Source: Acholeplasmatales bacterium (GTDB taxonomy: Bacteria > Bacillota_I > Bacilli_A > Acholeplasmatales > Anaeroplasmataceae). From it: a stretch of 58,298 nucleotides of DNA. Below the pieces are notes generated by a model, which was given only the letters and a program-made list of their open reading frames with translations, ran no database searches and was not told the origin of the DNA. The position numbers and the translations under genes are program-made. Positions 52,038 to 58,298 of this stretch are shown here, one piece after another (the stretch's first letter is position 1; every line of letters begins with the position of its first letter). The stretch spans positions 1 through 58,298 of the forward strand of contig JAFXXC010000008.1 of NCBI GenBank assembly GCA_017542485.1. The letters run 5' to 3'.

Positions 52038-52103
52038 TATTAATCACATCCATATATGATAATTATAACAAAATAAAAAATAATCACAATGTTTTTTCTT
52101 TTT

Positions 52104-52124
52104 TATAACATATTATGTTATAAT
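52104..52124 (+). promoter_or_regulatory. 19-bp inverted repeat overlapping the yfhO -10 box
   Basis: TATAACATA-T-TATGTTATA (52104-52122), a perfect inverted repeat whose right arm overlaps the -10 box TATAAT (52119-52124). A repressor bound there would block transcription. The -35 box is weak. Confidence 0.5.
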
Positions 52125-52141
52125 AGCAAAGAGGTATTTTT

Positions 52142-55066
52142 ATGACGTTAGAGAATGTTGAATATAATAATATATTCATAAGATTTTTTAGTAAAATTAA
52201 ATACTTTTGGCATAAAATATGGGAAAGTAAATTATATACATTTTTGTTATTAGCGTTTATTACAATAGCAACTTTAATATTCACTATGTCATTTCCTGCA
52301 TATTTTAATAGTTTGTTAAATGTGGCAAGTGATGATATTATTCAATATTATCCTTATGCTGGTGGATTTTTTGAAAAATTAAAAGAAGGTACTGTATCTT
52401 TATATGATAAGAATTTAATTTTGGGTGCTTCTTTCTTTAGTGGATTATATTATATACCTCTTGATATTTTTACATTTATTGCCTTTTTATTTAGTTATAT
52501 TATTCCTGGTGAAATGGCAATGGCAGGATGTAATTTATTAAGAGTTATTGTCGGAAGCTTTATTATGTATTATGTCATATCAAGACGTATGAGTCATAAA
52601 GTGGCATTCTTTGTAGGACTTATATTCTTTGTAAGTGGTATGACAGAGGCATATTATATATTCCCTGTTTATTTAGGAATATTAACATACGCTCCACTTG
52701 CAGTATTAATTGTTGATTTATGTGTTGAGAAAAAAGGGATTTATTATTTACTTATTCCTTTATATGTTATTATTGTAGTATTTTATGATTTTTATATAGC
52801 ATATATGCTTGTTGGATTTTTATGTATATATTTTGTTATTAAATGTCATATTGATAATGTATTTTCATTCTTTGGTAAAAATACAATATTTATAAATGGT
52901 AAGTTTTGGTTAAGATTTTTAGAATTTATGGCTTTGGTATTTTTAGGACTAGCTATGAGCTTGTTTGTATTAATGCCTAGTGCCTTTTATATATTAAATG
53001 AATCAAATAGATCCAATTTTGAAAAGGCCAATGAATCTATATGGTTCTTTAGTCAAAATGTTGAAGGGGAATATAAAGTATCTTGGAGGCATTATTTTAC
53101 TCAAGCAATTAATTTCTTTATGCCAAATGAACCTCATAGGTTCTGTTTGGTTGAGCCTGGAGATTATGTTAGAGAGCATGCCACATTATATTTAACTTCT
53201 GGAGGATTAATATATTTTATATACTTCTTCTTTATACTTAAGAATAGAGAGAATAGATTGAAGTTTTGGGTATTATTATTTAATGTTTTATTGTTAATAC
53301 CAATATTCTCTATTATTTTAGGATTAAGTTCGGCTCCTTATGTTAGATGGTTCTTTATTCCATATATGATTAATTTATATGCGATGGCTATTGGAATGAA
53401 TCATATGGAATTTAAATTAGGAAATAAAAATATATTAAAAGTATTCCCTATGTTAATTTTATGTGTTGGTCTTGGAATGTTATTATATGTATTAATAGGT
53501 AAACCTGATGTATTTATTCATTACCATAGTGATGATCAATTATTCTTACCATTATTAATTTTATCAATAGTATTTAATTCATTATATATATTATTGTTAA
53601 TAGTATCTTTTATATTAAAAGCAATTAAAAAGGATAAAGGAATATCAATAATTATATTTAAGTCTATATTATTCATTGAAGTGTTATTTGCAGGAGCAAT
53701 GATTTTCCTTAATACTGGAAATGCTAATAGTTATTATATAGAAGCCAAAAAAAGCATGTTAAATGAGAAGGCATATTTAAAAGAATTAGGATATAATGAA
53801 AGCAATGGTTATAGAATTAATATATTTACTAATTACGGTAGAACAATAACAAATGCTAATACTATTGTAGGTGCTAATTTTGGAAGATTCTTCCAATCAT
53901 TTTATCCTGTAAATATTAATCCATTATATTCAGATATTTTTATGGATTATAGTACAAGCTGGGGTAGAACATTTAATTTTGGTTACACATTGATTAATGG
54001 TCCTATATTCAATATGAAATATATTGTTACAAATGAAGCTATTGAGTTACCTGAAAAATATTATAGTAAAACTACTTATAATGAGGAAGATTATTATATA
54101 TTAAAGGATGATATTCCATTCATCGTATACGAAAAAGGATATACTTCTCCTTCTTCATTAGGAGCGTTTGAACGTCAAGCATCATTATTAGAATATGCTT
54201 ATATTTCTAAACCTTCTTCGTCTTTAGAGGATTTAAAGAAAAATAATGATAATTACGGAATATCATTATATGATAGCTATGGGGCAATAACTGATTCTAA
54301 ATTTGAAATAGTTCGTACTAATGAAGTTAGTAATTATATATCAAAATATTGTAAAAGAGTATATTTATATGATAATACTATTGAATATGGAGAATATAGA
54401 GTATATGATTTAACTAAAAATAATGTTAAAAATGTACTAAATGGTATGGATGCAATATATGTATGGTCTAATTCTTCTGGACTAAGAGATGAAGAATATG
54501 CATATATGTATATTAGAGAAAAAAATAAAGAAAATCCTGAAGAAGTCGATACAGAAGAAACATATGGAAATCTTCATCAGATGCATTATAATGAAGGCTA
54601 TTTAGGCGATTACACACCTACACAGTTATTAGTACAATATAAGAATGAAGATTATACTAGTGGAATAGATTTATATGGATATAAATATCAGTTGTATGAT
54701 GATTTCTTAGCTAAGCAGGCAACATTTGAAAATAAGTATTTCTCATTAGATGGTGATACTATGAAAGTTAAATGTAGGATGCCTGATAAGAGTAAAACTA
54801 GAATTATTAAGACTGGATTTGCTTATTCAGAAGATTGGGTAATTAAAAATAGTGATTATGAGCTTGTCGCAGTAGATGGAGCATTTTTAGGAATATTAGT
54901 ACCAGAAGGCAATGACGAAGTTGATGTAACAATAAAATTCGAACCTAAGGGATATTATCTTGGATTAAGCGCTGCTACTTGTGGTGTAGCTATATATGTT
55001 GGAATTTGGGCATTATCACTAGGTGTGATGGCTGTAAGAAAAAAGAAAGAAGGAATATTATTATGA
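52142..55066 (+). CDS. yfhO: YfhO-family membrane protein (GT-C-type glycosyltransferase)
   Basis: 974 residues. About 12-13 TM helices in the N-terminal 500 residues, with the acidic DDIIQYYPY motif (about residues 64-72) in the first external loop typical of GT-C enzymes, then a large extracytoplasmic domain (about 520-945) and a final TM (about 950-967). In Bacillus and Staphylococcus YfhO-type proteins move a sugar from C55-P onto teichoic acid. SD AGAGG. The stop overlaps the next gene start as ATGA, coupling it to the GT2 that makes the donor. Confidence 0.88.
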   Translation: MTLENVEYNNIFIRFFSKIKYFWHKIWESKLYTFLLLAFITIATLIFTMSFPAYFNSLLNVASDDIIQYYPYAGGFFEKLKEGTVSLYDKNLILGASFFSGLYYIPLDIFTFIAFLFSYIIPGEMAMAGCNLLRVIVGSFIMYYVISRRMSHKVAFFVGLIFFVSGMTEAYYIFPVYLGILTYAPLAVLIVDLCVEKKGIYYLLIPLYVIIVVFYDFYIAYMLVGFLCIYFVIKCHIDNVFSFFGKNTIFINGKFWLRFLEFMALVFLGLAMSLFVLMPSAFYILNESNRSNFEKANESIWFFSQNVEGEYKVSWRHYFTQAINFFMPNEPHRFCLVEPGDYVREHATLYLTSGGLIYFIYFFFILKNRENRLKFWVLLFNVLLLIPIFSIILGLSSAPYVRWFFIPYMINLYAMAIGMNHMEFKLGNKNILKVFPMLILCVGLGMLLYVLIGKPDVFIHYHSDDQLFLPLLILSIVFNSLYILLLIVSFILKAIKKDKGISIIIFKSILFIEVLFAGAMIFLNTGNANSYYIEAKKSMLNEKAYLKELGYNESNGYRINIFTNYGRTITNANTIVGANFGRFFQSFYPVNINPLYSDIFMDYSTSWGRTFNFGYTLINGPIFNMKYIVTNEAIELPEKYYSKTTYNEEDYYILKDDIPFIVYEKGYTSPSSLGAFERQASLLEYAYISKPSSSLEDLKKNNDNYGISLYDSYGAITDSKFEIVRTNEVSNYISKYCKRVYLYDNTIEYGEYRVYDLTKNNVKNVLNGMDAIYVWSNSSGLRDEEYAYMYIREKNKENPEEVDTEETYGNLHQMHYNEGYLGDYTPTQLLVQYKNEDYTSGIDLYGYKYQLYDDFLAKQATFENKYFSLDGDTMKVKCRMPDKSKTRIIKTGFAYSEDWVIKNSDYELVAVDGAFLGILVPEGNDEVDVTIKFEPKGYYLGLSAATCGVAIYVGIWALSLGVMAVRKKKEGILL

Positions 55067-55998
55067 AAAGAATATCAATAGTTGTTCCTTGTTATAATGA
55101 AAGTGAAACAATTAACTTATATTATAACGAAGTAATAAAATATTTAGATCCAAGTATTGATTTCAAAATTATATTTGTAAATGATGGTAGTAAAGATAAT
55201 ACACTTGAATTAATAAAGGAATTAGCCGAAAAGGATAAAAGAGTATTATATGTTTCTTTATCAAGAAATTTCGGTAAGGAAGCCGCAATGTATGCAGGCC
55301 TTGAAGCTGCTAAAATGATTAAAAGCGATGCCATGATTAATATGGATGTTGATTTACAGGATCCACCATATTTAATCCCTGATTTAATTAAATATCATGA
55401 TGAAGGCTATAATTTAATTATCACTAGACATAAAAACAGAAATGGCGAAGGTTTCTTAAAGAAACTATTCTCTTTATCTTTTTATAAAGTATATGCTTTT
55501 GTAACTAAAGATAAGGGATTATCTCAAGGTGCTAGAGACTATGCGTTATTAGATAAGAAAGTAATTGATGCATTCTTAGAAATTAGAGATTTTGAAAGAT
55601 TTACAAAAGGAATTTATAATTTTGTTGGATTTAGAACAAAAATTGTAGAATTCAATTACGAGCCAAGAGTTGCCGGTAAGACAAAATGGAATTTTAAAAA
55701 ATTATTTCATTATGGTGTTATGGGTATGAGAGAATTCTCAAGATTCTATGAATACATTCCAAAAGTATTTGGATGGCTATTCACATTCTTATTAATGTTT
55801 GATGTAGGTTATGGAATATATCAATATTGTGCTAATGATGTAGCTTTCAATTGGCGTAGAATCATATTTGATTTAGGAATGATTATGATATTTATTACAT
55901 TATTCTATATTTGTAGACTTATTTACGATATTAGAAGACAAATACAAAATAGGCCAATATATTTAGCTGAAGATAGTAATATTGAAAAAGAGGACTAA
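55063..55998 (+). CDS. csbB: Polyprenyl-phosphate glycosyltransferase, GT2 (CsbB/GtrB-like)
   Basis: 311 residues from ATG 55063 (an upstream in-frame start at 54979 lies inside yfhO). N-terminal GT-A domain: VPCYNESETI, NDGSKDNT, MDVDLQDPP (DxD-like), KTKWNFKKL. Two C-terminal TM helices at about 237-258 and 270-292. Transfers a nucleotide sugar to undecaprenyl phosphate on the cytoplasmic side; YfhO then uses the lipid-linked sugar outside. The sugar (GlcNAc in known CsbB) is inferred. Confidence 0.9.
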   Translation: MKRISIVVPCYNESETINLYYNEVIKYLDPSIDFKIIFVNDGSKDNTLELIKELAEKDKRVLYVSLSRNFGKEAAMYAGLEAAKMIKSDAMINMDVDLQDPPYLIPDLIKYHDEGYNLIITRHKNRNGEGFLKKLFSLSFYKVYAFVTKDKGLSQGARDYALLDKKVIDAFLEIRDFERFTKGIYNFVGFRTKIVEFNYEPRVAGKTKWNFKKLFHYGVMGMREFSRFYEYIPKVFGWLFTFLLMFDVGYGIYQYCANDVAFNWRRIIFDLGMIMIFITLFYICRLIYDIRRQIQNRPIYLAEDSNIEKED

Positions 55999-56013
55999 TA
56001 ATTAGTCCTCTTT
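55987..56013. terminator. Bidirectional terminator between csbB and the rsmC-like gene
   Basis: Nearly perfect palindrome AAAGAGGACTAAT/ATTAGTCCTCTTT (55987-55999 and 56001-56013). It overlaps the csbB stop and the rsmC-like stop. Confidence 0.8.
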
Positions 56014-56601
56014 CTTTGCTTTTAATATATAATACCCTTTATCTCTAGTTATAATTTCACAATTGCCAAATAATTCTTCTATATGAGCTTTTGATGATGG
56101 TGCTCCTTGTTTCTTTTGAATTACTACCCATAATTCACCACCACTTATTAAATGGTTATATGCTCCATCATATATTTTAAATACAATATCTTTTCCCGCT
56201 CTAATGGGAGGATTTGTAATAATTGACGAAAATTGCTTATCTTCTACTTTTTCATATAAATCACTATTAAAAGCTTTGCAATTAGCATTATTATATTTAA
56301 TATTTTCTAAAGATAATTTAAATGCTCTTTCATTTATTTCACACATATATACTTCTTTTTTATATAATTTTGAAACTGTTATTCCAATTGGACCATATCC
56401 AGAACCCATATCTAATATTGGTAAATCAATATTATTTGGCATAAATGCTTTTAACATTGCAAATGATCCATAATCAATATAATTTTTAGAAAAAACACCA
56501 TTATCTGTTTTAAATTGTAATTCTAATCCTTTAAAATTGAAATTGAAACTAGAAGGATTAGATTCTATATCATTTTGTTCTTTTGAATAATAATGACTCA
56601 T
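56002..56601 (-). CDS. Class I SAM methyltransferase, RsmC-like
   Basis: 199 residues from ATG 56601 (SD GGTGA). SAM motif DMGSGYGPIGI (about 63-73), catalytic motif IITNPPIRAGKD (about 127-138) and IQKKQGAPS near the C-terminus match the RsmC/RlmG group that methylates guanine N2 in rRNA. It is the short, single-domain form common in Firmicutes. Exact target (16S G1207 in E. coli) is inferred. Confidence 0.85.
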   Translation of the reverse strand: MSHYYSKEQNDIESNPSSFNFNFKGLELQFKTDNGVFSKNYIDYGSFAMLKAFMPNNIDLPILDMGSGYGPIGITVSKLYKKEVYMCEINERAFKLSLENIKYNNANCKAFNSDLYEKVEDKQFSSIITNPPIRAGKDIVFKIYDGAYNHLISGGELWVVIQKKQGAPSSKAHIEELFGNCEIITRDKGYYILKAKKED

Positions 56602-56633
56602 TAATATCACCATGTGAATTATATCATTTAATT

Positions 56634-56663
56634 AAAATAAAAACTACTATGAAAACATAGTAG
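56634..56663 (-). terminator. Terminator of the rplA-rplJ-rplL transcript
   Basis: Perfect 8-bp stem CTACTATG/CATAGTAG (56644-56651 and 56656-56663), 4-base loop, TTTTTATTTT on the minus strand. Confidence 0.85.
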
Positions 56664-56690
56664 CTTTATTATATATGCTTTGTCTAGTTA

Positions 56691-57068
56691 TTACTTAACT
56701 TCAACAGTTGCACCAGCAGCTTCTAACTTAGCCTTTAAGTCTTCAGCTTCAGCCTTAGAAACCTTTTCCTTAACTGGCTTTGGTGCGTTATCAACTAAGT
56801 CCTTAGCTTCCTTTAAGCCTAGACCAGTTACTTCCTTAACAACCTTGATTACACCAAGCTTTGCAGCACCTGCGCTTGTTAATACAACATCGAACTCAGT
56901 TTGTTCAGCAGCTGCAGCACCTGCACCTGCACCAGCAGCTGGAGCAGCAGCTACAGCAGTTGGGTCAATACCGAACTCTTCCTTCATAGCATCAACTAAT
57001 TCTTTGATTTCAAGAATAGTCATTTCCTTTAATGATTCAATAAATACTTCTTTAGTTAACTTAGCCAT
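56691..57068 (-). CDS. rplL: Ribosomal protein L7/L12
   Basis: 125 residues: N-terminal dimerisation helix ([20 protein letters not shown] within 3-22), Ala-rich hinge (about 38-55, [15 protein letters not shown]) and a conserved C-terminal domain ([13 protein letters not shown] start, [20 protein letters not shown]). It forms the ribosomal stalk that recruits translation GTPases. Downstream of rplJ with a 31-base gap and followed by a terminator. Confidence 0.97.
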   Translation of the reverse strand: MAKLTKEVFIESLKEMTILEIKELVDAMKEEFGIDPTAVAAAPAAGAGAGAAAAEQTEFDVVLTSAGAAKLGVIKVVKEVTGLGLKEAKDLVDNAPKPVKEKVSKAEAEDLKAKLEAAGATVEVK

Positions 57069-57099
57069 TTTTATATTCCTCCGTTTAATAAATTTTTAA

Positions 57100-57597
57100 T
57101 TAGGCTTCTTGTCCCTTTTCAACTAACATATTTAAACCAATTGATAACTGGCTTAATGTACCTAACATACCAGCTGCTAGTTGAGTTAATAATGTCTCGT
57201 ATGATGGTAATACTGATAATTCCTTTAATTGTTCGAAAGAGAATACATCACCATCAACAACACCTTTAATTACTTCAATTTTGCTGTTTTCAGCACTTGC
57301 TTGCTTGAATAATACTTTTGCAGGAGCAACTACATCACTTTCAGCGAAAGCGATAGCAAGTGGACCTACTAATGAATCAGCGAATTCGCCATATCCACAT
57401 TCTGCAGCAGCACGTGATGAAATATTGTTCTTAATTACAGCAACTTCGCATCCATTTTGACGCATTTCTCTACGTAAGTTTTGGAATGCTTCAACTGTTA
57501 AACCTTGATACTTGAATGCAACAACAGCTGCAGAATTCTTCATCTTTTCGGCAACAGCTTTTACTTCTTCTTGCTTCTTAAGAATAACTTCTTTCAT
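57100..57597 (-). CDS. rplJ: Ribosomal protein L10
   Basis: 165 residues from ATG 57597 (SD GGAGGTG; an in-frame start at 57636 lies in the leader and is rejected). N-terminal globular domain with VVAFKYQGLTVEAFQNLRRE (about 25-44), C-terminal helix binding L12 dimers. With L12 it represses its own synthesis through the leader RNA. Confidence 0.96.
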   Translation of the reverse strand: MKEVILKKQEEVKAVAEKMKNSAAVVAFKYQGLTVEAFQNLRREMRQNGCEVAVIKNNISSRAAAECGYGEFADSLVGPLAIAFAESDVVAPAKVLFKQASAENSKIEVIKGVVDGDVFSFEQLKELSVLPSYETLLTQLAAGMLGTLSQLSIGLNMLVEKGQEA

Positions 57598-57606
57598 TTT
57601 GACACC

Positions 57607-57733
57607 TCCTATAGTAAAATGAAAATCCTTTTCCACCGAGTAGAAAAGGATCTATTATTTATCCTATTTTTCCTCGGTAGGAGATTAAGGGCATATGCCC
57701 GCCTACTGTCTTCGGCTTATTGTTTTTTAATAA
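57607..57733 (-). promoter_or_regulatory. L10 ribosomal-protein leader
   Basis: The about 125 bases between rplA and rplJ form a structured RNA. Minus-strand blocks include CCGAAGACAGTAGGCGGGC, CTTAATCTCCTACCGAGGAA and a hairpin ATCCTTTTCTACTCGG/TGGAAAAGGAT. This is the known L10 leader (Rfam L10_leader type) bound by the L10-L12 complex for autoregulation. Confidence 0.88.
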
Positions 57734-58298
57734 TTACTTTGCGATTGTATCTGAATCGACTTTAATACCAGGGCCCATTGTTGATGCAACTGATACATTC
57801 TTAATGTATCCACCCTTGATAGTTGAAGGACGAACCTTCATTAATGCATCATAAACAGTCTTTAAGTTTTCTTTTAACTTTTCAGCACCGAATGATACCT
57901 TACCGATAGTTAATTGAATATTACCAACCTTATCAGGTCTATATTCAACCTTACCAGCTTTAATTTCTTTAACTGCTTTAGCTACATCCATAGTAACTGT
58001 ACCAGTCTTAGGGTTTGGCATTAATCCTTTAGGACCTAATACACGTCCTAATTTACCTAATTGACCCATCATATCTGGTGTTGCAACGATTACATCGAAG
58101 TCAAACCAGCCTTGGCTTATCTTATTGATGATTTCTGTATCGCCTACATAATCAGCACCAGCTTCTGTTGCTTCTTGTGCTTTTGCTCCACGACAAATAA
58201 CTAAAACCTTACGAGTCTTACCTGTTCCATTTGGTAACACGATAGCACCACGAATATTTTGTTCAGCTTTACGTGGATCGATATTTAAGCGGAATGAA
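57734..58298 (-). CDS. rplA: Ribosomal protein L1 (5' end beyond window)
   Basis: 188 codons are in the window, of about 230 expected; the frame continues to the edge at 58298 ([20 protein letters not shown] precedes [13 protein letters not shown]). Conserved domain I/II blocks [21 protein letters not shown] and the C-terminal [10 protein letters not shown] are clear. L1 forms the mobile stalk at the E site. A GTG at 58240 is only an internal codon. Part of the usual rplK-rplA-rplJ-rplL order. Confidence 0.96.
   Translation of the reverse strand, partial: SFRLNIDPRKAEQNIRGAIVLPNGTGKTRKVLVICRGAKAQEATEAGADYVGDTEIINKISQGWFDFDVIVATPDMMGQLGKLGRVLGPKGLMPNPKTGTVTMDVAKAVKEIKAGKVEYRPDKVGNIQLTIGKVSFGAEKLKENLKTVYDALMKVRPSTIKGGYIKNVSVASTMGPGIKVDSDTIAK

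Noticed and set aside
56680..57099. Ala/Pro-rich + strand ORF opposite rplL
   Set aside because: It is the antisense of the Ala-rich L7/L12 hinge gene.

Overview
The window is an AT-rich chromosomal segment from a low-GC Gram-positive bacterium (Bacillota; an Erysipelotrichia- or RF39-like lineage would fit, but this is inference). The evidence is a Tyr T-box, a CcpA-type regulator with cre-like sites, an L10 leader, YebC, DegV and HflX, strong SD sequences, and TTGACA/TATAAT-type promoters. The standard code is used: TGA ends several genes, including one inside a terminator hairpin and one in an ATGA overlap.

Layout. 1-320: the 3' end of an IS200/IS605-type tnpB with its right-end hairpin. 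320-2647 (+): envelope lipid genes plsC-uppS-ispH. 2669-12718 (-): one long operon for malonyl-ACP supply and acyl-chain assembly, transcribed acp2 > ketosynthase fusion > fabG > fabZ > flavoprotein > acpP > accB > accC > accD > accA > fabD > birA. It faces a divergent bioY biotin transporter, so the locus supplies, attaches and uses biotin. 13492-21748 (-): housekeeping genes (engB, PHP phosphatase, two aminopeptidases, RlmI-like methyltransferase), interrupted by a toxin-antitoxin-like pair flanked by direct repeats. 21750-24450: a decayed IS607-type element (tnpA, frameshifted tnpB) and a broken MerR-like ORF. 24577-29111 (-): serS, tyrS with T-box, ccpA, and a TetR regulator. 29286-34442 (+): a two-ATPase ABC exporter whose first ATPase has an in-frame TGA, then a lipoprotein. 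34518-41621 (-): purE, a PEPCK/HprK-like P-loop protein, fhs, pyrR, yebC, a membrane protein and degV. 41732-45304: hflX and a pair of COG0523 metal-chaperone GTPases, one with a duplicated His/Asp-rich segment. 45405-49683 (-): a TIR-like/TPR protein, a MATE exporter, and an ABC permease plus binding lipoprotein without an ATPase. 49773-56601: an rRNA methyltransferase, an SGNH esterase, the yfhO-csbB glycosylation pair and an rsmC-like gene. 56691-58298 (-): rplL, rplJ with its leader, and rplA (5' truncated).

The most interesting system is the acyl-chain operon. Its ketosynthase is a tandem KS-KS protein. The first domain keeps Cys155/His287/Lys319/His324; the second has lost Cys and both His (Ser560, Asn694, Glu728) and so resembles a chain-length-factor subunit. 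The operon has two ACPs, ketoreductase and dehydratase, but no recognisable enoyl reductase or FabH; an Fe-S-type flavoprotein sits in the middle instead. It could be an unusual fatty-acid synthase or a highly reducing type II PKS-like (polyene) pathway. Other items worth following are the repeat-flanked HTH-DUF3990 module, the SD-sequestering inverted repeats in front of both IS607 genes, and the TIR-like/TPR protein.
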